From NCBI RefSeq assembly GCF_003007685.1, contig NZ_PXNN01000011.1:62001-126000 (forward strand): a DNA stretch of 64,000 nucleotides, read 5' to 3'. Source of the DNA: Marinobacter halophilus. GTDB taxonomy: Bacteria; Pseudomonadota; Gammaproteobacteria; Pseudomonadales; Oleiphilaceae. Below, in pieces: positions 8,783 to 18,233 of this stretch. Numbering within the stretch: the stretch's first letter is position 1; the number at the start of each line of letters is the position of its first letter. A program made the translations under genes and the position numbers. Under the pieces are notes generated by a model. It was not told the DNA's origin. It saw only the letters and a program-made list of their open reading frames with translations, and did no database searches.

Positions 8783-10132
8783 ATGCGCAATGCCGATCTG
8801 GTCGCACGGGACCTGAAATCCGTTTGGCACCCCTGTACCCAGATGAAGGATCACGAAACCCTTCCGCTGATTCCCATCAAACGAGGCGAAGGCGTGTGGC
8901 TCGAAGACTTCGAGAGCAATCGCTATATCGATGCGGTCAGCTCTTGGTGGGTCAATCTTTTCGGCCACGGCAACCCGCGTATCAACTCCGCGATTCAGGA
9001 GCAGATCGGCCAACTGGAGCACGTCATCCTGGCGGGTTTTACCCATGAGCCTGTGATCAATCTGTCAGAACGACTGATCGAAGTGACCCCTAAAGGCCTT
9101 AATAAGTGTTTTTATGCTGACAATGGCTCCTCCGCCATCGAAGCGGCTCTGAAAATGAGCTATCACTACTGGAAAAACCTGGGCAAACCCAGCAAGAAAA
9201 ACTTCGTTAATCTGAGCAACAGCTACCACGGCGAAACCCTGGGAGCGCTTGCACTGGGTGATGTTGCGCTTTATAAAGACACCTATCAGCCACTACTAAT
9301 GGAAGTGCTGACTGCACCCTCTCCGGATGCCTACAACAAAGAAGCCGGCGAAACCGACGAAGGCTACGCCCTGCGCCAGTTCGAGGCCATGGAGAAGCTG
9401 CTCGCCGAAAGGCACGATGAGATCTGTGCGGTGGTGGTTGAACCCCTGATCCAGTGCGCCGGCGGCATGCGCATGCATCACCCGATTTACCACACCAAAC
9501 TGCGCGAAGCCTGCGACCGCTACGGCGTGCACCTGATTGCAGACGAAATCGCCGTAGGTTTCGGCCGCACCGGCACCCTCTTTGCCTGCGAGCAAGCTGG
9601 CATCACCCCGGACTTCATGTGCTTGTCCAAAGGGCTCACGGCCGGCTACCTACCGTTGTCGGTGGTGTTGACGACCGATAATGTTTACGACGCCTTCTAC
9701 GACGACTATGAGACCATGCGTGCTTTCCTGCACAGCCACAGCTACACCGGCAACCCCATCGGCTGCGCGGTGGCCCTGGCCACCCTGGACATTTTCCGGG
9801 ATGAAAACGTCATCGAGAACAACCGCCAGTTGTCCCGCTGCATGGCCGACTCCGTCGCTCATCTGGCCGATCACCCCAACGTTGGCGACATCCGCCAGCA
9901 CGGCATGACCCTCGCCATCGAAATGGTCAAAGACAAAGCCACCAAGACCCCCTTCCCCTGGCAGGAACGCCGCGGCCTGAAAGTCTACCAACACTCCCTC
10001 ACCCGCCAGGCTCTATTGCGCCCGCTGGGGAACGTAATCTACTTCATGCCTCCTTATGTGATCACCGAAGACCAGATCCGCCACCTGGCCCAGGTTGCCA
10101 CCGAAGGTATCGGCATCGCTGTCAAAGGTTGA
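8783..10132 (+). CDS. bioA: Adenosylmethionine-8-amino-7-oxononanoate aminotransferase
   Basis: A 449-residue class III aminotransferase of biotin synthesis, converting 7-keto-8-aminopelargonate to 7,8-diaminopelargonate with S-adenosylmethionine as amino donor. The PLP lysine is Lys283 in LSKGLTAGYLPLS, and the cofactor Asp254 lies in LIADEIAVGFGRTG. BioA-specific substrate features are present: WHPCTQM near residue 15 and SSWWVNLFGHGNP at 53-65. CAGGAGACATCA precedes the ATG. The other bio genes are not in the window. rsmE follows after 14 bp and is probably co-transcribed. Confidence 0.95.
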   Translation: MRNADLVARDLKSVWHPCTQMKDHETLPLIPIKRGEGVWLEDFESNRYIDAVSSWWVNLFGHGNPRINSAIQEQIGQLEHVILAGFTHEPVINLSERLIEVTPKGLNKCFYADNGSSAIEAALKMSYHYWKNLGKPSKKNFVNLSNSYHGETLGALALGDVALYKDTYQPLLMEVLTAPSPDAYNKEAGETDEGYALRQFEAMEKLLAERHDEICAVVVEPLIQCAGGMRMHHPIYHTKLREACDRYGVHLIADEIAVGFGRTGTLFACEQAGITPDFMCLSKGLTAGYLPLSVVLTTDNVYDAFYDDYETMRAFLHSHSYTGNPIGCAVALATLDIFRDENVIENNRQLSRCMADSVAHLADHPNVGDIRQHGMTLAIEMVKDKATKTPFPWQERRGLKVYQHSLTRQALLRPLGNVIYFMPPYVITEDQIRHLAQVATEGIGIAVKG

Positions 10133-10146
10133 GGGAAAGCACCAAC

Positions 10147-10881
10147 ATGCGCATACCCAGAATCTTCACCGACAGCCCGCTGCACCTGGGCGGCGAGTGC
10201 GAACTCGACGACAACGCCGCCAACCACGTCGGCCGGGTACTGCGCATGCAACCTGGCCAGGAACTCCGCCTGTTCAACAACGATGGCCAGGATTACAACG
10301 CCACCATCATCCAGGCCGGCAAAAAAAACGTCACTGTAGAAATCCGGAGTGCCGAGGCAACCCAAACCGAATCACCCCTCAACATCACCCTGGGCCAGGC
10401 TCTCTCCAAAGGCGACCGCATGGACTACGCGGTTCAGAAAGCGGTCGAAATGGGCGTTACCACCATCGTCCCGCTCAGCACCGACCGCTGTGACGTAAAA
10501 CTCAGGGGCGACCGGGAAGACAAACGCCTGCGCCATTGGCAACAAGTCGCCATCAGCGCGGCCGAGCAATGCGGCCGCGCACGGGTGCCAGACATCCTGC
10601 CGGTCATGACCGTTCAGGAATGGCTGGCGCACAGCCAGACCTGCGACCTGCGCCTGGTGCTACATCACCGCACGGAGCAATCCTTGACCACCTTGACCGG
10701 GCCCGCCAATGTTGCCCTGATGATCGGCCCCGAAGGTGGCCTGACGGCGGATGAAATCACCCTGGCGGAACAAAATGGTTTTCTCCCGATTGCCCTCGGG
10801 CCCCGCGTACTGCGCACCGAAACCGCACCGGTTGCAGCCATCGCGCTGTGCCAATGGCTGTGGGGAGACATCGGCAATTGA
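10147..10881 (+). CDS. rsmE: 16S rRNA (uracil(1498)-N(3))-methyltransferase
   Basis: A 244-residue SPOUT-class methyltransferase that methylates N3 of U1498 in 16S rRNA. An N-terminal PUA-like domain (residues 1-70) is followed by the knotted SPOUT domain with QKAVEMGVTTIVPL (97-110), GPEGGLTADE (194-203) and LGPRVLRTETAPVAA (217-231), the family's SAM-binding segments. I chose ATG 10147 behind GAGGGAAAG; an in-frame TTG at 10129 overlapping the bioA stop looks spurious. It lies 14 bp after bioA. Confidence 0.95.
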   Translation: MRIPRIFTDSPLHLGGECELDDNAANHVGRVLRMQPGQELRLFNNDGQDYNATIIQAGKKNVTVEIRSAEATQTESPLNITLGQALSKGDRMDYAVQKAVEMGVTTIVPLSTDRCDVKLRGDREDKRLRHWQQVAISAAEQCGRARVPDILPVMTVQEWLAHSQTCDLRLVLHHRTEQSLTTLTGPANVALMIGPEGGLTADEITLAEQNGFLPIALGPRVLRTETAPVAAIALCQWLWGDIGN

Positions 10882-10923
10882 GGCTTGTGGCCCGGAAAGG
10901 CAACCGTATGGGCACCGCAGTCA

Positions 10924-10952
10924 TTGACAGATCTGGCGATGAACAACATTAT
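10924..10952 (+). promoter_or_regulatory. Candidate sigma-70 promoter for DUF445 gene
   Basis: A perfect -35 TTGACA at 10924-10929 is followed after 17 bases by CATTAT (10947-10952), which matches four of six positions of the -10 consensus. It lies about 60 bp upstream of the DUF445 ATG. The call is by inspection only. Confidence 0.4.
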
Positions 10953-11013
10953 CCTTGTCTGACAAAAACTTGGCCGGCCGCATGCACCCAAGCAAAACAA
11001 ATAAGAGCCCCGA

Positions 11014-12243
11014 ATGACTAGCCTTTTGACCAACCCAGAATTCTGGCAATACCTCAGCATCCCCGTGATTGCTGCCCTGATTGGCTGGAGCACTAACTGG
11101 CTCGCCATCAAAATGACCTTCTACCCCCTGGAGTTCATTGGCAAACCACCCCTGCTGGGCTGGCAAGGCATCATTCCCTCCAAAGCCCGAAAAATGGCCG
11201 CCATCAGCGTCGATGCCACCATTTCCAAAATCGGCACCGTCCAGGAAATCTTCGAACAGATCGACCCCAAAGTTCTTGCGACCCACATCATCTACACCGT
11301 CGACCCCCGGGTTGAAGAATACGTAGACGAACTCATGCTCAAGGAATACCCCACCTTCTGGGAAAACCTGCCAGCCTCCGCCCGGAAAATGGTATACGAC
11401 CGGGTACGCAAATCCACGCCGCAGCTGGTCGACAACCTGGTCGAAGACATCTCCGACAACATTGAAGATCTGCTCGACATCAAAGGCATGGTTATCGAAC
11501 GCCTGGCCCGAGACAAAAAACTGCTCAACCGTATCTTCCTGGAATGCGGCGACGTCGAGTTCCGTTTTATTATTAACTCCGGCCTCTATTTCGGATTCCT
11601 GTTCGGCCTGATCCAGATGGTTGTCTGGTACCTCTACCCCGCCATCTGGGTGCTGCCTTTGTTCGGCCTGCTGGTGGGCTGGGCTACCAACTGGATCGCC
11701 CTGAACGTTATCTTCCGCCCTCTCCATGAGCACAAAGTTGGCCCCCTGCGGTTACAAGGCCTGTTCCTGAAACGCCAGCCAGCGGTAGCGGAGTCGTTCT
11801 GCCACATCGTTACCCATGAGATTCTTACTGTGGGCAACATTATCAACGCCATCATGGAAGGCCCTAAAGGTGAGCGCGCCCGCAACATGGTGAAAAAGCA
11901 CATCAAACCATTGGTCGATGAAACCGCCGGCATGGGCAAAGCACTGACTCAGGTGGCCTTCGGTCCAACCGGTTTTGCCACCCTTAAAAACCAGGTGGGT
12001 CAAAAAGCCATCGAGATTTCACGAAGCTCCTTCAACAACCCGGTATTCGAAACAGACAGGGCCCGGGCGGTTGAATCCATCATGGTGGAACGGATGATTG
12101 CGCTGTCGTCCGAAGAGTTTCAGGATTTGCTTCGACCCTGCTTCCAGGAAGACGAAATCAAACTGATTCTGGTGGGGGCGTTTCTCGGCTTTATCGCCGG
12201 CGTCTGCCAGTTGGTGTTTGTCTTTGGCGAATCTTTTTTTTGA
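11014..12243 (+). CDS. DUF445 family membrane protein
   Basis: A 409-residue protein with membrane helices at the N-terminus (about residues 8-25), in the middle (about 190-235) and at the extreme C-terminus (about 385-405). The duplicated segments GWSTNWLAIKMTFYPLEFIG (about 28-47) and GWATNWIALNVIFRPL (about 225-240) are the DUF445 hallmark. The remainder is helical and probably cytosolic. No biochemical function is established. It has its own candidate promoter upstream and is followed by the HDOD gene after 94 bp. Confidence 0.85.
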   Translation: MTSLLTNPEFWQYLSIPVIAALIGWSTNWLAIKMTFYPLEFIGKPPLLGWQGIIPSKARKMAAISVDATISKIGTVQEIFEQIDPKVLATHIIYTVDPRVEEYVDELMLKEYPTFWENLPASARKMVYDRVRKSTPQLVDNLVEDISDNIEDLLDIKGMVIERLARDKKLLNRIFLECGDVEFRFIINSGLYFGFLFGLIQMVVWYLYPAIWVLPLFGLLVGWATNWIALNVIFRPLHEHKVGPLRLQGLFLKRQPAVAESFCHIVTHEILTVGNIINAIMEGPKGERARNMVKKHIKPLVDETAGMGKALTQVAFGPTGFATLKNQVGQKAIEISRSSFNNPVFETDRARAVESIMVERMIALSSEEFQDLLRPCFQEDEIKLILVGAFLGFIAGVCQLVFVFGESFF

Positions 12244-12337
12244 TGCGCAGCAAAGAACTGTGCAGGGTTGATTGACGCAACTATACTGCCTCGAGCAATC
12301 AGTCACGTTTTAATACACATTAATCCGGAGGCAATGG

Positions 12338-13387
12338 ATGCCGGGCTTTTTATCCTGGATTTCGGGCTTGTTCGCGCCCTCAAAACCGCCTGCCACCGAT
12401 CTTACGGAAACACGGCTGTTCAACCCGGTGCAAAGCGATAGCCCTGAGCAGCATTCATCAGATTCAGACATCGTCGGGCAACTGGAAGAACACCTGTTTG
12501 GCTGGCTTCTGGATGTTCCCGAGACCAAACTCAAGCAGGATTCCACGGTACCTGACCGTGCGCTGATCGAGCTGGAGCGACGTCTTCGCGACAGTGACAT
12601 GGAAGAACTGCCCCGCAAGCCAGGCACCCTGCCTATGCTGATGCGGGCACTTTCCAGTGAAACCACCGACCGCAAACAGATCACCGACATCATCCTCAGC
12701 GACCCTTCCCTCACTGACCAACTGCTGCAAGTAGCCAATAGCCCTTACTTCCGCCCCGGCGACCACACCATCGAATCGGTTGATCAGGCAGTGTTTGTGT
12801 TAGGGCTGGATGGAATTCGAAGTGTAATTTCGGCCGCGGTGATGCGCCCGATGATGGCCGCCAGAAACAGTCGCGAAGCGTTGTTTGCCCAGCGGGCCTG
12901 GCTTTGGGGGTTGACCTGTGCCAGAGCCTCCGAACTGGTAGCACGCATTCATCACAACGACACCAGCGCCCATTTCATGGTCGGCTTGCTGCCCGCCCTT
13001 GGTTACATCACTATCCGCCGGGAGCTGACCCGCATTTGTCGGTCTCAGAATATCGGTAGCGAGCCGGACCCGGTTTTATTGCGGACGGCACTGACCCGGT
13101 ATCAATGGTCGGCTTGCCAGTTGTTGGCCAACGTCTGGAACCTGCCACCCAAGTATCACGCATGGCTGTTGGCTGCCGAGCGCCCGGCTCCCCGCCAGGC
13201 ACACACAGCACTCACCGACGGGCTGCTCTTGGGCACTCGTGAAGTGCTTCGTCACGCACGCCAGCGCAACCTGCCGGAAGACGACCTGAAACAGATCGTG
13301 CATTTAACCCCGGAGCAAATCACTCCGGTGCGAAATGCACTGCTCAGAATGCTGCAGGAAGGCAAAGGCACCCAACCCCAGAACTGA
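12338..13387 (+). CDS. HDOD domain-containing protein
   Basis: A 349-residue cytosolic protein. Residues about 91-285 resemble the HDOD domain, a non-catalytic relative of HD phosphohydrolases found in bacterial signalling: LPRKPGTLPMLMRAL, then ILSDPSLTDQLLQVANSPYF, then DQAVFVLGLDGIRSVIS. The first 80 residues are variable, beginning with a hydrophobic MPGFLSWISGLFA. There is no receiver, GGDEF or EAL domain attached. A GGAGG site at 12327-12331 selects ATG 12338. The stop abuts the stop of the convergent BrkB gene with no gap. Confidence 0.85.
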   Translation: MPGFLSWISGLFAPSKPPATDLTETRLFNPVQSDSPEQHSSDSDIVGQLEEHLFGWLLDVPETKLKQDSTVPDRALIELERRLRDSDMEELPRKPGTLPMLMRALSSETTDRKQITDIILSDPSLTDQLLQVANSPYFRPGDHTIESVDQAVFVLGLDGIRSVISAAVMRPMMAARNSREALFAQRAWLWGLTCARASELVARIHHNDTSAHFMVGLLPALGYITIRRELTRICRSQNIGSEPDPVLLRTALTRYQWSACQLLANVWNLPPKYHAWLLAAERPAPRQAHTALTDGLLLGTREVLRHARQRNLPEDDLKQIVHLTPEQITPVRNALLRMLQEGKGTQPQN

Positions 13388-14725
13388 TCAGGCCTGGGCG
13401 GCCTTGTCCTGAGTTTCTTTGTTGTCGACGCCCAACAGTTCCGCAAAACTGATATCGTCCCGCTGGCCGGCAACATCAATCAGCTGCAGCGGCACCGCAA
13501 CTGCCGGCAGCCGGTCAACCACCCGATCTTCATCACGGCGAACAGTCTTTAGCACGCCACCGACGGTAATCAGTTCAAGGGCTTTGCCAGGAACCAGCTG
13601 GTCACCATTGCGACCGGCCAGGGTGAGCAGGCCCGCGCGAATCAGTTTGTCGCTGACACTACGGGTAACCTCACCGGGCACTCGCAGCTCATACTCCAGC
13701 GCTTCCTGTTGCGGGGCTGGCTCGCCCCGGCTGAACGGCTTGGCCACCATCCACATCAACGCCAGCCCCACACGCTCCTGAAGCTCAGGAGCCAACTGCA
13801 CATTCTGGCGTTTGGCGACCGAACCCGGGTTTTGCATATAAAAAGCGAGGCTGGCACCAAGTAGCAGAATCATCCAGTTCAGGTAGGTCCAGATCAGCAG
13901 GATAATGCCGACGGCAAAGCCGGAATAGATTGCCGCGTATTTGGTAGAGCCTGCCACAAACGACGCAAACAACATGCCCGCCGCCTGCCAGGAAACACCC
14001 GCCACCAGGCCCGCAATAAATGCGTACCGAAACTTTACCCGGGTGTTGGGAATAAACACGTAGACGAAGGTGAATGCGCCGACCACCAGGAAAAACGGCG
14101 TAAAGCTGCTGATAAAGACGATCAGTGAGCCGAACGGCTCGAACATCATGAATTGCTGCACGGCATCCGATGAAAATATAGTGGCCGTGACGCCAATCGC
14201 GGACACCATCAACAACGGCCCTACCATGATTACGCTCAGGTAATTGCTGAAACGCTGGGCCATCGAACGCATCTCAGGCACGCGCCAGATCATATTGAAA
14301 GAGCGTTCGATCTTCTGCACCAGGGAAACCACGGTATACACCAACAACGCCAGGCCGACCGAACCCAACACCCCCACCTTCATGTTATCAACGAATCCCA
14401 GTATCCGCTCAGCCACTTCGATGCCCTGAGGTCCCATCGGCTCGAAGAACTGGAACAGGATAGGCTCCATACGCTGGTGCACGCCCATTGCCTTGAGCAC
14501 CGAAAAACTCAACGCCAGCAGCGGCACAATACTCAGCAGGGTGGTATAGACCAGGCTCATGGAATGTAGAGTCAACTGACCGCTGATGACATCCCGCGCC
14601 ACCGCATAGACCGAGCGACCGGTCTTGTAGAGCCAGGTCCACGGCCATTTCTGGGGCGGATTGGGGTTGGCGAGAATCCAGGTTTCTACGGCCTGTAACC
14701 GCTCTTTCATTTCAATAGAAGCCAC
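13388..14725 (-). CDS. YihY/virulence factor BrkB family membrane protein
   Basis: A 445-residue inner-membrane protein with about six helices in the first 310 residues and a soluble C-terminal extension of about 130 residues with a winged-helix-like look (LRVPGEVTRSVSDKLIRAGLL). The family pattern is visible in LTLHSMSLVYTTLLSIVPLLAL and FIPNTRVKFRYAFIAGLVAG. Older literature called the family RNase BN, which is now regarded as wrong; its role is unclear. Translation probably starts at GTG 14725 behind AGGA; ATG 14710 is the alternative. Confidence 0.88.
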   Translation of the reverse strand: MASIEMKERLQAVETWILANPNPPQKWPWTWLYKTGRSVYAVARDVISGQLTLHSMSLVYTTLLSIVPLLALSFSVLKAMGVHQRMEPILFQFFEPMGPQGIEVAERILGFVDNMKVGVLGSVGLALLVYTVVSLVQKIERSFNMIWRVPEMRSMAQRFSNYLSVIMVGPLLMVSAIGVTATIFSSDAVQQFMMFEPFGSLIVFISSFTPFFLVVGAFTFVYVFIPNTRVKFRYAFIAGLVAGVSWQAAGMLFASFVAGSTKYAAIYSGFAVGIILLIWTYLNWMILLLGASLAFYMQNPGSVAKRQNVQLAPELQERVGLALMWMVAKPFSRGEPAPQQEALEYELRVPGEVTRSVSDKLIRAGLLTLAGRNGDQLVPGKALELITVGGVLKTVRRDEDRVVDRLPAVAVPLQLIDVAGQRDDISFAELLGVDNKETQDKAAQA

Positions 14726-14932
14726 TCAATGTCCTGCTTGTCAGTCTTTTCTACAGCTTATCAGTCAGATGCCAGTACACAAGCGGATTCTGGCGCACCA
14801 TTGCTCAAGCCAAGATAGGGTAAGCCGCCACTCGATATAACCATATTAAATTTAGTTCCTTCTATTTATAACCACATTCAAGTAGAAAGCACCTTCTGTC
14901 ATTATTCTCTTTACCGTTACAGGGTTAGACGT

Positions 14933-16192
14933 ATGCGCTTCAAGCACGCATTGGCCACGGCCGCCCTCACCACCGTGTTGCCATCGGCAGCCTTTGCTAC
15001 CAACGGCTATTTCAGCCACGGCTATGGCACTATTAATGCTGGCATGGCCGGAGCCGGCACCGCGCTGTCGCAGGACAGCATTGCCGCAGCCACAAATCCG
15101 GCGGGTATGGCGTTTGTTGGCAGTCGGATGGATGGCGGGCTGGAGTTTTTTTCTCCGCGCCGCAACTACCGCGTCGAAGGTGGCGTCATGACCCCACCAC
15201 AAGGAACCTTCTATCTGGCGCCAGGTAAGGTATCCAGCAAAAACGACGCTTTCCTGATCCCTCATTTCGGCTATAACCGGGCTCTGGACAACGGCCACAG
15301 CCTTGGCCTGTCCATCTTCGCCAATGGCGGTATGAATACCGAGTATAGCGGAGCCAATGGAGGCACGTTCGGGGCGGGCAAAACCGGCGTCAACCTGGAA
15401 CAGTTGTTTATCGCCCCAACCTGGTCCTGGGAATTTGCCGATGGCCAGGCTCTTGGCGTTTCGCCGCTGATTGCCTACCAGCGCTTTGAAGCAAAAGGGT
15501 TAACAAACTTCTCCGGTTTTTCATCTAACCCTGATGCTCTGACCAACAACGGCACGGACGACGCCTGGGGCTACGGCCTGCAAATCGGCTGGCAGGGTCA
15601 GGTCACCGACACCCTGCGTGCGGGCCTGAGCTGGCGCACCATTCTGGAGATGGAAGAATTCAGTAAATACCAAGGCCTGTTTGCCGAGCAGGGTGGCTTT
15701 GATATTCCGCAGATGTTCAACGCCGGCGTGGCTTGGTCTGGCATCCAGAATCACTGGCTGCTTCTGGACGTGCAACATATCCGCTACAGCGAAATCAATA
15801 GCATTGGCAATCCGATGCTACCCAATCTGATGCAAGCGCCGCTGGGCGATGTTCGGGGTGCTGGCTTTGGCTGGGATAACATGACCATCGTCAAATTCGG
15901 CTGGCAATGGCAGCAAAGCCAGGAGCAGACCTGGCGCGCCGGCGTCAGCTATGGCGAGCAGCCCATTCCCGATGAGGAAGTCCTGTTTAATATCCTGGCT
16001 CCGGGCGTGCAGGAATGGCATTTCACAGGCGGCTTCACCCACGGCTTTAGTGACGCCGTGGAAGTGTCTGGCATGGCCTTCTATTCACCGCGCAAAACTG
16101 TCCGGGGCGACAATCCGCTGGGCCCCGGCCAGCAAATCGAGCTGAGTATGGCTCAGATAGGCGCATCTGTCAGTGTGGGTTATCAGTTCTGA
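14933..16192 (+). CDS. Outer membrane protein of the OMPP1/FadL/TodX family
   Basis: A 419-residue predicted beta-barrel. The signal peptide MRFKHALATAALTTVLPSA is cut near AFA|TN, leaving NGYFSHGYGT, the usual mature start of this family; ATNPAGMAFVG follows. It ends in Phe (VSVGYQF), as outer-membrane barrels usually do. Relatives import long-chain fatty acids or hydrocarbons. The 207 bp before it are AT-rich and probably hold its promoter, but I cannot place one firmly. Its stop overlaps the convergent dehydrogenase gene by 10 bp. Substrate unassigned. Confidence 0.88.
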   Translation: MRFKHALATAALTTVLPSAAFATNGYFSHGYGTINAGMAGAGTALSQDSIAAATNPAGMAFVGSRMDGGLEFFSPRRNYRVEGGVMTPPQGTFYLAPGKVSSKNDAFLIPHFGYNRALDNGHSLGLSIFANGGMNTEYSGANGGTFGAGKTGVNLEQLFIAPTWSWEFADGQALGVSPLIAYQRFEAKGLTNFSGFSSNPDALTNNGTDDAWGYGLQIGWQGQVTDTLRAGLSWRTILEMEEFSKYQGLFAEQGGFDIPQMFNAGVAWSGIQNHWLLLDVQHIRYSEINSIGNPMLPNLMQAPLGDVRGAGFGWDNMTIVKFGWQWQQSQEQTWRAGVSYGEQPIPDEEVLFNILAPGVQEWHFTGGFTHGFSDAVEVSGMAFYSPRKTVRGDNPLGPGQQIELSMAQIGASVSVGYQF

Positions 16193-17121
16193 GCCGACGC
16201 CAAGTTTGCGGCCGTAATCCCCACGATCCGCTGACGGGCCTCACGACTGGCCCAGGCGGAGTGAGGCGTAACAATCAGGTTCGGAATATCCTCCGCCAGC
16301 AGCGGGTTGCCGTTGCGCGGCGGCTCTTCCGTCAGCACATCAAAGCCCGCCCCGGCAATCCGGCCTGCGCGCAGCGCATCCGCCAGCGCCATTTCGTCCA
16401 CCAGGCCACCCCGGCTTGTGTTGATCAGCAGTGCGGTTAGCTTCATCAAACTCAGCTCCCGCTTGCCAATCAGATTGCGGGTACCTTCAGTCAGCAGACA
16501 GTGCAGTGACAACACATCCGCCTGAGCCAGCAGCTCATCCAGCGGAACACGCGGATAACCGTCCACCTCCCCCGGCGTCTGCCCTGGCCGGCAACCCAGC
16601 ACGACGTTCATACCGAACGCCCTGGCCCGCTCGGCCACGCCCTGCCCCAGATCGCCGAAACCGACAATGCCCAGGGTCTTGCCTTCCAGCTCCATGATCG
16701 GGTGGTCCATCAGGCAGAACATGTCACTCTTGCCCCAGCGCCCGTCGCGAACATCCCGGTTGTAATCCATCAACCGGGTCGCCAAGGCCAGAATCAACGC
16801 CATGGTGTGCTGAGCCACGGTGGAGCGGCCATAATTCGTCACGTTCATCACCCGGACACCATGCTCCCGCGCTGCCGCCTGGTCGATGTTATTGAGCCCG
16901 GTGGCCACCACCGCAATGGTTTTCAGCTCCGGGCAGGCCTCAAAATGCTCGCGACCCAGCACCACCTTGTTTACCAGAACGGTATCGAAGCCCCGAATCC
17001 GCGCCAGCACTTGCTCCGGTGGAGTGCGCTCGTGGCAGGTGAAACCGCCGGTCACCCGCTCAATCGGTGACAGATCGACGTCATTACCAAGGGTAAGGCT
17101 ATCCAGAAAGACCGCTTTCAT
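16183..17121 (-). CDS. D-2-hydroxyacid dehydrogenase (NAD-dependent)
   Basis: A 312-residue dehydrogenase of the glycerate/hydroxypyruvate type, reducing 2-keto acids to D-2-hydroxy acids. The Rossmann motif is GIVGFGDLGQGVAERA (about residues 150-165). The catalytic Arg lies in NTSRGGLVDE, the Glu in DVLTEEPP and the His in VTPHSAWAS. ATG 17121 has GGGAGAAAAG just upstream; the longer frame to 17178 lacks this support. Exact substrate unknown. It converges on the FadL-family gene. Confidence 0.9.
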   Translation of the reverse strand: MKAVFLDSLTLGNDVDLSPIERVTGGFTCHERTPPEQVLARIRGFDTVLVNKVVLGREHFEACPELKTIAVVATGLNNIDQAAAREHGVRVMNVTNYGRSTVAQHTMALILALATRLMDYNRDVRDGRWGKSDMFCLMDHPIMELEGKTLGIVGFGDLGQGVAERARAFGMNVVLGCRPGQTPGEVDGYPRVPLDELLAQADVLSLHCLLTEGTRNLIGKRELSLMKLTALLINTSRGGLVDEMALADALRAGRIAGAGFDVLTEEPPRNGNPLLAEDIPNLIVTPHSAWASREARQRIVGITAANLASAQN

Positions 17122-17195
17122 ACTTTTCTCCCGAATCACGATTGGCACAGAGTAAGGTAGACTGAGGAAAACGAGCAAATCCCGGGAGGCACATT

Positions 17196-17855
17196 ATGGA
17201 ACACGAATTCTGGCACGAACGCTGGGCAAAAGAACAAACCGGCTTCCACGAAGGCACTGTAAACCAGTACCTGCACGACCACTGGCCGGAACTGGCCGGT
17301 ACCGGAACCGAGGCCGTTTTTGTGCCCCTGTGCGGGAAAGCCCACGACATGTGGTGGCTCAACGATCGCGGCCACCCGATCATCGGCGTAGAACTGAGCG
17401 ACATCGCCTGCAAAGACTTCTTCGAAGAAGCCGGTGAGAAAGCCATGGTGCACCCGGGCGAACCCTTCACGACTTTCAAGCATGACGATCTGCAACTCTG
17501 GTGCGGTGACTTCTTCCAACTGGTGCCGGATGACCTCAAACACATCCGCCTGGTCTACGACCGCGCCGCCCTGATCGCCCTGCCCCAGGACATGCGCAAA
17601 GGTTACGTCGACCACCTGACGGCGGTCATCCCGGATGGCACTGAAATACTGCTGATCACCCTGGATTACGACAGCAAGGAAATGAAAGGTCCGCCGTTCA
17701 ACGTCAGCGATGAAGAAGTCCACCAGCTCTATGGTGAAGACTACGACATTACCCAGGTGCTCAAAAAAGACATGGCCCGGGACAACCCCTTCGCCAAGCG
17801 AAGAGGCCTGAGAAACGGCGCGACAGAAAGTGTGTTCAAACTGATCAAAAAATAA
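17196..17855 (+). CDS. tpm: Thiopurine S-methyltransferase
   Basis: A 219-residue SAM-dependent methyltransferase. The bacterial TPMT pattern is clear: MEHEFWHERWAKEQTGFHEG at the N-terminus, FVPLCGKAHDMWWL (SAM site I), VGVELS-like IIGVELSDIAC, and IRLVYDRAALIALP. In related bacteria these enzymes methylate thiopurines and selenium or tellurium compounds. CCCGGGAGG precedes ATG 17196. It is divergent from the dehydrogenase gene, and the large hairpin at 17887-17977 lies just beyond its stop. Confidence 0.93.
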   Translation: MEHEFWHERWAKEQTGFHEGTVNQYLHDHWPELAGTGTEAVFVPLCGKAHDMWWLNDRGHPIIGVELSDIACKDFFEEAGEKAMVHPGEPFTTFKHDDLQLWCGDFFQLVPDDLKHIRLVYDRAALIALPQDMRKGYVDHLTAVIPDGTEILLITLDYDSKEMKGPPFNVSDEEVHQLYGEDYDITQVLKKDMARDNPFAKRRGLRNGATESVFKLIKK

Positions 17856-17886
17856 AGGCGACCGGAATCCCCAAGATCGCTTGATC

Positions 17887-17977
17887 GACGTATACCGGGG
17901 AGGTTTTTCAGAGCAAATTTGATGTCTGAGCCCAGCGAGTTCCCAATTTGCTCTGAAAAACCTCCCCGGTGTACGTC
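17887..17977. repeat. Large intergenic hairpin (type B), 33-bp arms
   Basis: Arms 17887-17919 and 17945-17977 are inverted copies of each other with a single G/T-type mismatch, separated by a 25-base loop (17920-17944) reading TGATGTCTGAGCCCAGCGAG then TTCCC. It begins 31 bp after the tpm stop and could end that transcript, although no clear T run follows. The loop differs from that of the three type A hairpins elsewhere in the window. Confidence 0.8.
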
Positions 17978-18233
17978 AGCCCCCAAAGCCCGAAGCCCAA
18001 AACATAATTTAATGAACCTAATTTGACCGCCACCTGTCCAACCCCGCGAGTGTGAACTAAGCTCAGATTAAACAGGCCGGAACACACCGGACAACGTATA
18101 TCTGTTTGATGAAAACATCCCATCAACTTAACTACCAGAGCACACCGCCGGGACCGGCGGCGTATAAGCAACGGGGACATTGTGTGAAGTAAAACCGTTT
18201 TTATGACAAGCAAGAGTAAGCGAGGGGCCATCT
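17978..18233. other. Intergenic stretch upstream of prkA
   Basis: This 256-bp stretch holds no credible gene. A short GC-rich palindrome, CCGCCGG GA CCGGCGG, lies near 18147-18162. It presumably contains the promoter of the prkA cluster. I looked for sigma-70 and sigma-54 elements and found none convincing. Confidence 0.4.

Noticed and set aside
10129..10146. TTG start for rsmE overlapping the bioA stop
   Set aside because: The ATG at 10147 has a proper GAGGGAAAG site and matches family N-termini.
12282..12287. TATACT as a -10 element before the HDOD gene
   Set aside because: A good hexamer, but no -35 element at 16-18 bases upstream; not enough to call a promoter.
17887..17977. Type B hairpin as an insertion-sequence remnant
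   Set aside because: No transposase fragment, no target duplication visible and the loop is only 25 bases.
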